Positions 34,666 through 43,894 of a stretch of DNA of 64,000 nt are shown piece by piece. A program made the position numbers and the translations under genes. This stretch comes from JAFGBI01 sp964454025. Lineage in GTDB: Bacteria > Myxococcota_A > Polyangia > Polyangiales > Polyangiaceae. Below the pieces are notes generated by a model that worked only from the letters and a program-made list of their open reading frames with translations, was not told the origin of the DNA and searched no databases. The stretch is from the NCBI GenBank assembly GCA_964454025.1, contig CAYVRP010000012.1, positions 38,358 to 102,357 on the forward strand. The letters run 5' to 3'. Each line of letters starts with the position of its first letter. Positions within the stretch are counted from its first letter, which is position 1.

Positions 34666-36534
34666 TCAGGGGGGAGCGCCGCCCTGCCCCGGGGGATCGA
34701 GGCGCACGGTCACCCGCGCTCCTGACCGTTCGAGCGTGAAGCTCCCCACCTTCTTCTCCCCACCGTGCCGTACGGTTACCCGGTAGCGCCCGAGGTGACC
34801 GCGCACCCGAAACAGGCCGCCCGCGCCCGACCGACCCTCGGCGCGCGTCCACCAGTCGCGCCGCACGAGGTCCTGGTAGGCCTGCCCCGCTGGCTTGAGC
34901 GACCAGTCGCGGCGGAACATCGCCGCGTTGTTCTTCCAGTGCCGGCCATCCCAGAACCCCCAGAGGATGAAGCCCTCGACCTTCGGGTGGCTGTATAGAA
35001 GGGTGAGGAGATCTCGCGTGTAGTCGCCCGCCAGCGCCTCGTCATCCATCACGATGTCGTACTCGGTGATGGTGATCGGCGGCCCCAACGCGCCGAAGCG
35101 ATCCAGGATCGCCTGGAGCTCGACCGGCGGCGTGAGCGCGGCGCCGAAATGCCCCTGCATCCCGATCCCGCCCACCGGAGCCCCCCGTTCGAGCAAGAAG
35201 CGGATGTACTCCTCGTAGGTGTCGCGGTGTCGGGTGCCGCCGCCGCCGCCCGAGAGGATCCCGTAGTCGTTGATGAAGAGCTGTGCCCCCGGGTCAGCGG
35301 CGTGGGCCTCGCGGAACCACTCCACCATCGCCTCGCGTCCGAGCAGGTCGATGAGGTCGTGGTTGTCCCAAGGCTCGTTGACGACGTCCCAGTGGACGAG
35401 CTCGCCACGCATGGCGGTCACCATCTCCCGGACGTGGTCCCGCACCTCCTGCGCGAGGCGAGCCGGGTCGCGCTCGAGCGACCGGAGTCGCGCCGGGAGG
35501 TTCTTCCAGCCCGGCCACACCAGGACGTGACCGCGCACGTCGAGTCCCTGGCTGCGTGCCCAGCGCACCGCCGAGCGCGCGACCTCCATCGTGTAGCCCG
35601 GTCCCCAGTCGCCGGCCAGCGGCTGCCACTTGAGCTCGTTCTCGAGCACCACGGTGTTGAAGAGCTGCGGCACCAAGGCGAGATAGCGGTCCCGGTCGGG
35701 GTCAGGTGTGGTCGACGCGAGGTAGCGGCCGTTGATGGCGGTGCCGAAACGGAAGGCCTGCCGCGTCATCTCGACGGCGACCGCCGCTCCCTCGACCACC
35801 TCGCCGCGCGCGTCCTTGACCTCGATCTGGATGTCGCCCTTGCGAAGCTGCTCGATGCGCGCCGCCGCCTCCGCGCGCCAGGGCGCGTCCGCCTCGCGCC
35901 CACGGTAGGTGAGGCGCGTGCGCGGCAGCTCGGCGAGCTGCCGGTGGCGGCCGTAGTTCACGATCGAGAGCCCACCTATCTCGATCGTCTGCGGCGCGTA
36001 GCCGAGCCGGAATACCACCTGTGCCTCACCGGCGGCGTAGCTGCCTGAGGCCTCGCAGGGCACGTCGAAGCGTACCCACTCGGCGCCCGCCGTCGCGGCC
36101 TGGGTCACGATCTTGTTCCAGGGCTCACGCGCGAGCTCGAGCACGACCTCGGTCTGTCCCTCGCCGGTCTCGCCGCGAGGGTGCGGCGCCCGAAGGTAGA
36201 AGGTCACGAGCAGGACGTCCCGATACTGAATCGCCCCGCTGAGCCGCCCCCCGACCTGGACCGCCCAGGGCTCGTCGGCCCCTCCCAGGCTCTCCGCACG
36301 GAGCGCGCGGTCGAAGGGCTGCCCCTCGACGGGCACCATGGAGATCCGCGCGAGCTTCGCGTCGCCCTGGAGCGCGAGCCGGTCGAGGGTCGGGGAGGCG
36401 AGCAGCGGTGTGCCTTCTCGGGAGCCGCTCGAAACCGCGGGGGGCGCCGAGACGGGCGTGGGCGGCGGGGCGCTCGGCGAGCAGGCGAAGCCGAGGAGCA
36501 GCATGGACGAGGCAAGCCAGAGGCTTCGGAGCAT
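34666..36534 (-). CDS. Glycoside hydrolase family 10 (endo-1,4-beta-xylanase-like) lipoprotein
   Basis: A 622-aa protein. An ATG at 36534 with GGAGGG about 10 bases upstream gives a lipoprotein signal (LLLGFAC, Cys18). Residues about 50-250 form a beta-rich region like a carbohydrate-binding module. The GH10 barrel follows, with the acid/base Glu387 in DVVNEPWD and the nucleophile Glu491 in TITEYDI; DVRGHVLVWPGW and GIGMQGHFG are further GH10 marks. GH10 enzymes cut beta-1,4-xylan by a retaining mechanism. The C-terminal 60 residues resemble a small Ig-like domain. As a lipoprotein it should act at the envelope surface. No sugar transporter or regulator lies beside it. Confidence 0.88.
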   Translation of the reverse strand: MLRSLWLASSMLLLGFACSPSAPPPTPVSAPPAVSSGSREGTPLLASPTLDRLALQGDAKLARISMVPVEGQPFDRALRAESLGGADEPWAVQVGGRLSGAIQYRDVLLVTFYLRAPHPRGETGEGQTEVVLELAREPWNKIVTQAATAGAEWVRFDVPCEASGSYAAGEAQVVFRLGYAPQTIEIGGLSIVNYGRHRQLAELPRTRLTYRGREADAPWRAEAAARIEQLRKGDIQIEVKDARGEVVEGAAVAVEMTRQAFRFGTAINGRYLASTTPDPDRDRYLALVPQLFNTVVLENELKWQPLAGDWGPGYTMEVARSAVRWARSQGLDVRGHVLVWPGWKNLPARLRSLERDPARLAQEVRDHVREMVTAMRGELVHWDVVNEPWDNHDLIDLLGREAMVEWFREAHAADPGAQLFINDYGILSGGGGGTRHRDTYEEYIRFLLERGAPVGGIGMQGHFGAALTPPVELQAILDRFGALGPPITITEYDIVMDDEALAGDYTRDLLTLLYSHPKVEGFILWGFWDGRHWKNNAAMFRRDWSLKPAGQAYQDLVRRDWWTRAEGRSGAGGLFRVRGHLGRYRVTVRHGGEKKVGSFTLERSGARVTVRLDPPGQGGAPP

Positions 36535-36724
36535 GACCCAGGCTACCCTCCGGGCCGCGCGCCGAGAAGCCCCGGCGACCCAGCGCGCAGGGCGTCGGCG
36601 CCGCGGGCCGACGGGGTTGACGCCCCGCGCCGTCTCTGAAACCCTCGAGCTCCGAGGGGTCGGGCCAGCAAGCGCGAGGTGAGGCTCGCGCCGAAGCGGC
36701 GCCGAGCACGCGAGGGAGCGCGTC

Positions 36725-37312
36725 ATGTCGGAGACGGATCAGGCACCAGCGCCGATGGATCCCCGGTACCGGATCATCAAGCGATACACGAACCGGAAGC
36801 TCTACGACACACAGGACAGCCGGTACGTCACGCTCCTGCAGCTCGCGGAGATGATCCGCAGCGGCCAGGAGCTGCGGGTCCTCGACAACGTCACCAAGGA
36901 GGACAAGACCGAGGTGACGCTCGCGCTCATCATCTCCGAGGAGCTCAAGTCTCGCCCGCGCTCGCTCCCGCTCGCCACGCTGGAGGCGCTCGTGCGTCAC
37001 CGCGGGAGCCGGATGCTCAACCAGCTGCGTGACGGGCCCCTCGGCCGGCTGGCAAGAGGACAGGCCGCGCCGTCGCTTTCTCTCGGCGACCTCGCTGAAG
37101 ACGAAGGGGATCCGGCCGTCGCGGCGGGGGCGCTCAACCGGGGACTGCTCGCGACCCTGGAGCAATGGCAGCAGGCGCTCGACGAGCGGGTTCGATGTCT
37201 CTTGCCTTCCACGACCGCTGTCGCCGAGCTCGATCGGAGAATAGACCGGCTGGCCGAGAGGGTTTCCTCGCTGGAGCAGCGGCTTGCGGACCGCGAGCAA
37301 CGCCAGGAATAG
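36725..37312 (+). CDS. Polyhydroxyalkanoate synthesis regulator-like DNA-binding protein (PhaR N-domain)
   Basis: A 195-aa protein. Residues 14-75 match the PHB/PHA accumulation regulator domain: RIIKRYTNRKLYDTQDSRYV followed by TLLQLAEMIRSGQ and VLDNVTKED. In PhaR this part binds DNA and helps tie polymer granules to phasin expression. The C-terminal third is helical and ends in a coiled coil (LDRRIDRLAERVSSLEQRL), suggesting oligomerisation. A purine-rich GAGGGAG precedes the ATG. No phaC, phaA or phasin gene is visible in the window, so a role in polymer storage remains inference; in myxobacteria such proteins also exist apart from pha loci. Confidence 0.8.
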   Translation: MSETDQAPAPMDPRYRIIKRYTNRKLYDTQDSRYVTLLQLAEMIRSGQELRVLDNVTKEDKTEVTLALIISEELKSRPRSLPLATLEALVRHRGSRMLNQLRDGPLGRLARGQAAPSLSLGDLAEDEGDPAVAAGALNRGLLATLEQWQQALDERVRCLLPSTTAVAELDRRIDRLAERVSSLEQRLADREQRQE

Positions 37313-37344
37313 CTGGCGGGCGCCGCCGGTTGTTGGCACATCCC

Positions 37345-38025
37345 ATGCCAATGGCAAGCGCTCGTTCCGGTCGACAGTCGCCCGATGACGAGTTCGAGCG
37401 TGAGGCGCTCAGTCACCTCGGATCGCTGCTGGCAGTCGCCACCCGCCTCACGCGCAGCGCCGCGGAGGGGGAGGACCTCGTCCAGGACACGCTGGTCAAG
37501 GCGCTGCGCGCCCGCAGCCGCTTCGAGCCGGGCACCAACCTCCGGGCCTGGCTGCTCCGCATCCTGACCAACACCTTCATCAACCGCTACCGACGGGACG
37601 GGCTGGAGCGCGCGCTGGTGGAGAGCCCCGACGCCGATCCCCTCACTGACGGGTGGGTGAGCGCGTCGACGATGGAGGCGATGCGCGACCCGGAGTCGCA
37701 GGCGCTCCGCCCGGTCATCGCCCGTGAGATCGGCGCAGCGCTGGACGCTCTCCCCGAAGAATTCCGCCTCACGGTGCTCTTGGCCGACGTCGAGGAGCTC
37801 TCCTACAAGGAGATCTCCGACGTCATGGGGTGCCCCATCGGCACCGTCATGTCCCGCCTGCACCGCGGCCGGCGCCTGCTCAAGGACCGCTTGGTCCATC
37901 ACGCCACCGCCCTCGGCATCTCGGGCGCGGGGCGCCCGCCGGAGCCGGAGCGGCAGGCCGGTCCGATCCCACCAGCGCCGGTGCCCCTCGCCTCCTACCG
38001 GCAGCGGAAGGGGGGGACGATATGA
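37345..38025 (+). CDS. ECF-type RNA polymerase sigma factor
   Basis: A 226-aa sigma-70 family protein. Region 2 includes DLVQDTLVKALRAR and NLRAWLLRILTNTFINRYRR (core binding and -10 recognition). Region 4 includes LPEEFRLTVLLADVEELSYKEISDVMG, then CPIGTVMSRLHRGRRLLKD, the helix-turn-helix for the -35 box. A Pro-rich tail of about 35 residues follows. Its stop overlaps the start of an anti-sigma factor (ATGA), the standard arrangement for ECF pairs; both are probably autoregulated. The start could also be the ATG two codons later. The regulon is unknown. Confidence 0.88.
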   Translation: MPMASARSGRQSPDDEFEREALSHLGSLLAVATRLTRSAAEGEDLVQDTLVKALRARSRFEPGTNLRAWLLRILTNTFINRYRRDGLERALVESPDADPLTDGWVSASTMEAMRDPESQALRPVIAREIGAALDALPEEFRLTVLLADVEELSYKEISDVMGCPIGTVMSRLHRGRRLLKDRLVHHATALGISGAGRPPEPERQAGPIPPAPVPLASYRQRKGGTI

Positions 38026-38864
38026 GTGGCTGCCGCCTGCGATCGTTGCTCGATCCGTACGTCGATGGCGAGCTGTCCCCCGAGCGGATGCTCGAGGTGC
38101 GGGAGCACCTGGCGAGCTGCCAGGAATGCGAGGAGCAGGTGCGGCTCACCGCGGCGATCAAGGCGAGTACCCGCGAATTCGTACGGAGCGCGGCGCCCGT
38201 CTCCGCCGCCTTCAGGGCGCGGGTGGAGGGCGCGTTCGAGGCCGAGCGGAGGCGGATCGAGGCGCGGGCCGCAGAGGCGGCGCCGCGCGGCTCCTTGCCA
38301 TGGCGGACGATCCTCCCCGTGGCCGCAGCAGCCGCGATCACGCTGGTGTGGGCGGCGTCCGTGGAGGAGCCGCCGCCGCACTACGTGGCGCAGCCGGCCA
38401 CGGTGTCGGCCGGCATCGCGGATGGCACCGCCCAGCTGATCGACGACTTCGTGCGGTACCACGCGCGGGGGGGGGACGACGCCACCCCGGCCGTCGTCGA
38501 GCCTACCCTCGTCAGCCGGCTCGAGCCCGAGGTGGGAGTGCCGGTCCGGGCGCCGAGCCTCTCGGAGTATGGCGCCTCCTGGGAGGGAGGGACGGTGGTG
38601 CGCGTGAGCCCGCCGGGGCATCGGGCCGCCTTGCTCCGGTACCGCGTCGGCAACCATCGCGTGTCCGTCTACGTGTACGACGCGACGCGCTGGCCCCTCC
38701 GGGCGCGGCTCGAGCCGCGAGTCGTCCATGACGTGCCCGTCTACGTGGGCCAGCGGCGTGGCTACTCGATCGCCGCCACCGAGCGGCGCGGGATCGGCTA
38801 CGCCGCCGCGGCCGACCTCGCCGATGAAGCGCCCGCCGAACTGGTCGCTGCGGCCTATCGGTGA
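38022..38864 (+). CDS. Membrane-bound zinc anti-sigma factor
   Basis: A 280-aa protein coupled to the sigma factor by a 4-base overlap. The N-terminus has the zinc-binding anti-sigma motif HxxxCxxC (His29, Cys33, Cys36 in REHLASCQEC). Residues about 93-113 form one transmembrane helix, so the sigma-binding part is cytoplasmic and about 165 residues are periplasmic. That periplasmic domain has strands (ALLRYRVGNHRVSVYVYDA) and may sense an envelope signal. The ZAS motif together with the gene order makes the function firm; the signal is unknown. Proteolytic or redox release of the sigma factor is possible. Confidence 0.85.
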   Translation: MSGCRLRSLLDPYVDGELSPERMLEVREHLASCQECEEQVRLTAAIKASTREFVRSAAPVSAAFRARVEGAFEAERRRIEARAAEAAPRGSLPWRTILPVAAAAAITLVWAASVEEPPPHYVAQPATVSAGIADGTAQLIDDFVRYHARGGDDATPAVVEPTLVSRLEPEVGVPVRAPSLSEYGASWEGGTVVRVSPPGHRAALLRYRVGNHRVSVYVYDATRWPLRARLEPRVVHDVPVYVGQRRGYSIAATERRGIGYAAAADLADEAPAELVAAAYR

Positions 38865-38912
38865 CGCTCCACGACCGGACCGAGTGGCGCCGCGCTGGGT
38901 GAGGCGGGCCTC

Positions 38913-39404
38913 ATGTCACCCCACAAGACGAATGCCGCCCGGATCCTCGACGCCCTGGGCATCTCGTACGATCTCGTGACCTACGAGATCGGTGACGAGC
39001 ACCTCGATGCCCTCGAGGTGGCGGAGCGCGTCGGCGTGCCCCCCGAGCAGGTGTACAAGACCTTGCTGGTGCGGGGCGATCGCCGCGGTCCCTGCTTCGC
39101 GGTCGTCGCCGCCAATTCGGAGCTCGATCTCAAGGCGCTGGCGCGCGCGACGGGCGACCGTCACGTCGAGCTGGTGCCGCTGCGGGAGGTGACCGCCCTG
39201 ACCGGCTACGTGCGGGGCGGGGTCACCGTGCTTGGAGCACGCAAGGCGTATCCGGCCTGGGTGGACGAGCTGTTCGAGATCTGCGACCGCGTGAGCGTGA
39301 GCGCCGGCGTGCGGGGTACCCAGATCCTGCTCGCGCCGAGCGACTACCTGCGCGCGACCGGGGCCTCGGTCGCCCCCATCGCGCGAACGCGTGCGTCCGG
39401 TTGA
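38913..39404 (+). CDS. ybaK: Cys-tRNA(Pro)/Cys-tRNA(Cys) deacylase YbaK
   Basis: A 163-aa protein of the YbaK/ProX editing family. It starts MSPHKTNAARILDALGISYD and has the conserved Lys49 in VYKTLLVRG (critical for deacylation in the family), SELDLKALARATG, and the GYVRGGVTVLGARK block with its Gly-rich loop. The enzyme hydrolyses Cys mischarged on tRNA(Pro) in trans. A GAGG lies 8 bases before the ATG. It is a stand-alone gene; gshB follows about 160 bases later. The match along the full length is good. Confidence 0.9.
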   Translation: MSPHKTNAARILDALGISYDLVTYEIGDEHLDALEVAERVGVPPEQVYKTLLVRGDRRGPCFAVVAANSELDLKALARATGDRHVELVPLREVTALTGYVRGGVTVLGARKAYPAWVDELFEICDRVSVSAGVRGTQILLAPSDYLRATGASVAPIARTRASG

Positions 39405-39566
39405 CGCGTCGAGCCGCGAGGAGCCGCCGGACCGGCGCCGGCGGACGGAGCGGGGGGCAGCCCCGCCAAGATGCCGGGGCTTGCGCTCCCGCCACCCCGG
39501 TCTACGACTGGGCTCGGTCCGCCACGCCTGCTCCCCGGCGCGAACGGACCGGAACGGAGCGAGGGC

Positions 39567-40505
39567 ATGCGATTCCTGTTCATCATGGATCCGGCAGCGA
39601 CCATGCTCCCCGACCGGGACACGAGCTTCGCGCTGATGCGCGGCGCGATCGCGCGAGGCCACCGCTGCCTGCACTGCCTGCCCGTGGACCTCTCCCACCA
39701 GGGTCGCGAGGTGAGCGCGCGGTGCCGCCCCATCCACGTGCAGGACACGGCGCCCTTCGTCACCCTCGGTGAGGCCGAGCGCGTCGAAGTCGGGGTCCTC
39801 GACGCGATCTTCGTCCGCAAGGATCCCCCATTCGACGTCGCCTACCTGCACCTGACGCAGATGCTCGACCTCGTGGACGACCGGGTCCTCATCATCAACT
39901 CCCCCGCGGGGCTCCGGGACGCCAACGAGAAGATCTTCGCGTTCCGCTTCAGCCACCTGATGCCACGCTCCCTGGTGTCAGCGGAGCCGGAGCTCATCCT
40001 GGAGTTCTTGGTCGCCGTCGGGGGGCGCGCCGTGCTCAAGCCCATCGACGGGGCCGGCGGGAGAGGGGTGGTGATCCTCGCGCTCGGCGACCAGAACACG
40101 CGCTCGCTCGTCGACCTGCACACGGCCGAGGGGCAGCAACACGCGCTGGTGCAGGAGTACCTCCCGGAGGTCCGTCGCGGCGACAAGCGGGTCATCTTGC
40201 TCGACGGCGCGCCGCTCGGCGCCATCCTCCGCGTCCCACGCGACGACGATCTGCGCGCCAACATCCACGCCGGAGGCCGCGTGGTGCCGACCGAGCTGGA
40301 CGCACACGAGGCCGCCCTGGTGAGCGAGGTCGGCGCGACGCTGCGCGACCGCGGGCTCTGGTTCGTGGGGCTCGACCTCATCGGCGGCCGCTTGATCGAG
40401 ATCAACGTCACCAGTCCCACCGGGCTGCAGGAGCTCGGACGGCACCAGGGGCGTCGGCTCGAGCAGGACGTCATCGCGTGGGTGGAGCGGCGGCTCACCC
40501 ATTGA
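39567..40505 (+). CDS. gshB: Glutathione synthetase
   Basis: A 312-aa ATP-grasp ligase close to E. coli GshB in length. Marks in order: MRFLFIMDPAATMLPDRDTS (substrate loop), FVRKDPPFDVAYL, the central ATP-grasp strands VLKPIDGAGGRGVV, VQEYLPEVRRGDKRVILLDG, and LDLIGGRLIEINVTSPTG with the Mg-binding Glu-x-Asn. It joins gamma-glutamylcysteine and glycine to glutathione. GAGG near the ATG fits a ribosome-binding site. No gshA is seen in this window, so the first step must be encoded elsewhere. Confidence 0.92.
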   Translation: MRFLFIMDPAATMLPDRDTSFALMRGAIARGHRCLHCLPVDLSHQGREVSARCRPIHVQDTAPFVTLGEAERVEVGVLDAIFVRKDPPFDVAYLHLTQMLDLVDDRVLIINSPAGLRDANEKIFAFRFSHLMPRSLVSAEPELILEFLVAVGGRAVLKPIDGAGGRGVVILALGDQNTRSLVDLHTAEGQQHALVQEYLPEVRRGDKRVILLDGAPLGAILRVPRDDDLRANIHAGGRVVPTELDAHEAALVSEVGATLRDRGLWFVGLDLIGGRLIEINVTSPTGLQELGRHQGRRLEQDVIAWVERRLTH

Positions 40506-40656
40506 TGCAACCTGGCACGCGCCGGCCGGCGAGGCCAACCCGACCGCGGACCGCGAGGACGGTGACAGGGGCGGATCGGGGCGGCACGGACCCGCCGCCC
40601 GGGGACGAGCGCCAGTAACTTGGCCCGGAGCCGGCGCAGGACCGAGGCTGCTCGGC

Positions 40657-40974
40657 ATGTCGAGGAGCTGCGAGGTCTGCACGAGCCACCGCGCGTTCGG
40701 GCTCGACGAGGCGCCGCGAGTGGTGCTGGGGAGGCATCGAGTCAAGATGGTGCTGGTCGAGAACCGGATCCTCGCCCTGTGTGAACACCACATCGACGAG
40801 CTGCTGTCCGCAGGGGCCTCGACGATGGCGGCCGTCCAGGCGCTGTTCCACGAGGCCGACGGAGCCCGGTCCCTGGTGTCGCGGCGGGCGCCGCTGAACC
40901 GGCGGGTGTTCCCTCCCCGTCCCGAGGGCCGGCGCGTGCAGGGCGGCCGCCGCGCCGGCGACCCACGACCGTGA
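40657..40974 (+). CDS. Small Cys/His-containing hypothetical protein
   Basis: A 105-aa protein with CEVC near the N-terminus and LCEHHID about 40 residues later, a CxxC...CxxH set that could bind one zinc ion. The C-terminal 40 residues are Arg/Pro/Gly-rich and probably disordered. A GAGG lies about 10 bases before the ATG. No family is recognised. It sits between gshB and a membrane-anchored protein on the same strand, with 25 bases to the latter. Confidence 0.55.
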   Translation: MSRSCEVCTSHRAFGLDEAPRVVLGRHRVKMVLVENRILALCEHHIDELLSAGASTMAAVQALFHEADGARSLVSRRAPLNRRVFPPRPEGRRVQGGRRAGDPRP

Positions 40975-40999
40975 CCGGACGCCCCCTGCGGGAGCTCCC

Positions 41000-42016
41000 G
41001 TGCGGGTCGTCACCCTCCACCGCCTGCTCCTCGCCTTCTGGGCCGTCGTGGCCGCGGTGGTGGTGGTGCGGGCGCGGCTGGCGCCCGCGACTACCCCTCG
41101 CCGCGCCTCGATCGACGTCACCGAGGTATTCCCGAGCGGAGCGGCGCTGCTCTTGACCGCGGACCTCTCGGCGTGGCGCGATAGCGAGCTCGGCCGCGCG
41201 ATCTTCAGCGCGACCCCGCTCGGGGAGGTCGAGCGGGCCTGCGTCGGTGACCCCACGGCCCCGGCGCGTGCCGTCGCCCTCGCCGTGCCATCGCGAGCGC
41301 TGGCCGGTCCGGAGGCGGAGGTCGAGCTCGGCCTGGCGGCGGTAGGCGACTTCGACGCCGCCGCCGTGGCCGACTGCGCCGCCGCGATCGTGAGGCTGCA
41401 CGGCGGGGATCCCGTTCGAACGACCCTCGGTGGCTTCCTCACCGTGCGCGCCCGCGGCGGGGCGAGCGAGGGAGAGGTCGCCGCGCGCGACGGTGGCCCC
41501 GTCCTGCTCTCTGGTGGCCGGTACCTGCGCGACATGATCGACGCCGCCGAGGGGCGGTCGCCGTCCCTGAGGTCCGAGGCGCGCCACCGCGCGCTGCGAG
41601 AGGCGGTCGGCGTCGATGCGGCGCTGGTGGTCAGCTGGATCGCGCCCGCGGAGGGGGAGGCGCTCGTGGAGGCCGTCACCGACGCACCCGTGGACGCGCT
41701 CGACCATGTCCGCGCGATCGCAGCCCGGATTCGGCTCGTGCCCCGGTTCGACCTGCGCGTGCTGCTCTGGTGTGACACCGCGGCGCCCTGTCACGACCTC
41801 GCGCGCGCCCTGAACGCCCGCCTGCAGGACGCGAGCAGCCCGGTCGCACGCGCGTGGCTCGGCTTCGATCTGGGCCAGCGCGCGCGGGTCACCGCCGATG
41901 GAGACCGCGTCACGCTGGCGGTTTCGCTCGAGCCCGGAGAGGCGCGGCGGCTGGTCGAGCTCGGGCTCCGCGCCTGGTCACCGCGCGGCGCGGACGGCGC
42001 GACGCAGCAACCGTGA
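41000..42016 (+). CDS. Membrane-anchored protein of unknown function
   Basis: A 338-aa protein from a GTG start. One hydrophobic N-terminal segment (LLLAFWAVVAAVVVV) serves as an anchor or uncleaved signal. The remainder, about 300 residues, alternates strands and helices (GAALLLTADLSAWRDSELG, LLSGGRYLRDMIDAAEG, DLRVLLWCDTAAPCHDLARAL). Two tandem halves seem similar in layout, with one Cys pair. The pattern recalls secreted DUF3352-like proteins, but this is only an impression. Its 3' end overlaps the convergent kinase gene by 39 bases. Confidence 0.58.
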   Translation: MRVVTLHRLLLAFWAVVAAVVVVRARLAPATTPRRASIDVTEVFPSGAALLLTADLSAWRDSELGRAIFSATPLGEVERACVGDPTAPARAVALAVPSRALAGPEAEVELGLAAVGDFDAAAVADCAAAIVRLHGGDPVRTTLGGFLTVRARGGASEGEVAARDGGPVLLSGGRYLRDMIDAAEGRSPSLRSEARHRALREAVGVDAALVVSWIAPAEGEALVEAVTDAPVDALDHVRAIAARIRLVPRFDLRVLLWCDTAAPCHDLARALNARLQDASSPVARAWLGFDLGQRARVTADGDRVTLAVSLEPGEARRLVELGLRAWSPRGADGATQQP

Positions 42017-43894
42017 CACCCGTGCCAGATCGAACGGCTTCTCGACGCGTCCGTTGGGCACCCGCTCCAGGAACCGGGCGGCCTCCGGGGTGAAAGCCCC
42101 ACCGGTCATGAACACGAGACGCCGCTCGATGCCGGGGCGGTTGAGCCGCACCGCCTCGAACAGGTCCATCCCGGAGACTCCCGGCATCATGAGGTCGCAG
42201 AAGACGACGTCGAAGGGCGGCTCGCTGAGCAGGAGGCGCAGCGCCTCCCGGCCGCTCGCGACCGTGGTGACCTCGTGCTCGCCCTCGAGCATCAACCGGA
42301 GCGCGCTCACCACGCCGGGATCGTCGTCGATCACCAGCACCCGGGGCCGGAACCCGAGCGAGGTCGGCGGCTCGGAGTCGAATCGGTCGCGGCTGGGAGG
42401 CGAGATCTCCACGCCGGGCCGCACCACCGGGAGGATGACGCGAAAGACGTTGTGCCCCGCGCCGTCCGGCTCGATGCCGAGTGTGCCCCCAAGCGAGCGC
42501 ACGATCGCCGCGCCGAGCGAGAGGCCGGACCACCCCCACGCCTCGCCGGGGGCGGGCCCGAGCCCGGGGTCCATCACCCGTGCGACCAGGTCCGGCTCGA
42601 ACGGAGGCCCCGCGTCGGTGAGCTCGACGACCACCTGGTCCCGCTGCTGGCGCAAGACCACGCGGATCTCCGCGTTGGCGGCGCTCTCGGGCAAGCCCCG
42701 AGCGGCCTGCACGAGCAGGCCGAGAAAGACCTGCTCGAGCCGCGGCGCGCTGCCCATCACCAGCGGCACCTCGCCGAGGTCCGCGAGTAGGGTCCCGCGG
42801 TGTCGCACCTCGTTGCCGACGACCCCGATGGCGGTGCGCAGGATCTCCGCGACGTCCACCGGCCCCTGATCCGCCTCGTCGGTGCGCGAAAGCGCGCGCA
42901 TGTGGCGGACGACCTCCGCCACGCGCTCCGCACCGCCCTGGGCCTCCGCCAGCCGGACCACCATCTCCTGGACCAGCGCAGGCTCCTCGCCGACGCGGCC
43001 GAGCTTCGCCGCCACGTGGTCCAGGTTGAGCAGGACGTACGTGAGCGGGTTGTTGATCGCGTGGGCCATGCCGCCAGCGAGCAGCCCGAGCGCGCTGAGC
43101 CGATCCGCCTGGAGGGCCCGGGTTTCCCGGCGAACTCGCTCCGTCACGTCCCGCCCGAAGCAGAACACCGCAGGACATCCGTCGAGTTCACCCGCCACCG
43201 CGCTGACCTCGAGCACCTGCGTGGTGCCGTCCTGCCGGTGCACGCGGTACTCGGCGGGCCCCGGCGGCTCCGTTGCCAGGCGCAGCTTCTCGCATCGTTG
43301 CTCGAATCGCGCCACGTCCGCCGGGTCCAGGTAGGCGCGAGGGTCGGGCCACCCCTCCGCCTGGTAGCCCGCCGCCTCGAATTGCTCCTGGCACGCCCGG
43401 TTCGCGTACAGCACCCGGTCACGGTCGAGCACCCAGATCGGCTGGGGCGCGCCGTCGATCAGCGCGCGGAAGCGCGCCTCGGAGCGGGTCAACCGCTCGT
43501 CCGCCACCCGCGCGATCTCGGAACGCCGAAGCGAGAGAATGCAGCAACCCGCGCGATCCTCGATCGGATGCACGGTCACCGTGACGATGGCACGCTGGCC
43601 ATCCCCGCGCAGCAGAGGCGTCTCCAGCGTTCGGGCCGGACCAGGCCGGAGCGGCTCGCGCGCCTCGTCGCAGGCCTCCCGCAGCCACCGGGCGACCTCG
43701 GCCGCGGGCAGCAGGGCGGACGGATCGCGACCGACGAGGTCGGTTTCGGGATACCCCGTCAGCCACTCCGCGGCCGCGTTGGCCTGCGCGATCCGGACGC
43801 CACCGACGACCTCCAGCAGAGCGAGCCCGAGGGCCGCGGCGGCCATCGCGAGCGCGGCGGCCGGATCGAGCTCATCGACGATCCCCAGCCTCAT
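41978..43894 (-). CDS. Hybrid sensor histidine kinase/response regulator with degenerate kinase core
   Basis: A 638-aa cytoplasmic protein: two PAS-like domains (about 20-125 and 135-260), a dimerisation/phosphoacceptor helix with His278, a HATPase-like domain (about 345-490) and a receiver domain (about 520-635). The receiver is intact: DDD near its start, phospho-acceptor Asp567 in FCDLMMPG, Thr in FMTGG and Lys in EKPFD. The kinase core is not: the H-box reads HAINNPL instead of HEINNPL, the N-box FLGLLVQAARG has lost its Asn residues, the G1 box is DAGPPF and the G2 box is altered. ATP binding is doubtful. It overlaps the upstream AgmX-like gene by 4 bases. Confidence 0.85.
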   Translation of the reverse strand: MRLGIVDELDPAAALAMAAAALGLALLEVVGGVRIAQANAAAEWLTGYPETDLVGRDPSALLPAAEVARWLREACDEAREPLRPGPARTLETPLLRGDGQRAIVTVTVHPIEDRAGCCILSLRRSEIARVADERLTRSEARFRALIDGAPQPIWVLDRDRVLYANRACQEQFEAAGYQAEGWPDPRAYLDPADVARFEQRCEKLRLATEPPGPAEYRVHRQDGTTQVLEVSAVAGELDGCPAVFCFGRDVTERVRRETRALQADRLSALGLLAGGMAHAINNPLTYVLLNLDHVAAKLGRVGEEPALVQEMVVRLAEAQGGAERVAEVVRHMRALSRTDEADQGPVDVAEILRTAIGVVGNEVRHRGTLLADLGEVPLVMGSAPRLEQVFLGLLVQAARGLPESAANAEIRVVLRQQRDQVVVELTDAGPPFEPDLVARVMDPGLGPAPGEAWGWSGLSLGAAIVRSLGGTLGIEPDGAGHNVFRVILPVVRPGVEISPPSRDRFDSEPPTSLGFRPRVLVIDDDPGVVSALRLMLEGEHEVTTVASGREALRLLLSEPPFDVVFCDLMMPGVSGMDLFEAVRLNRPGIERRLVFMTGGAFTPEAARFLERVPNGRVEKPFDLARVSRLLRRAVRAAR

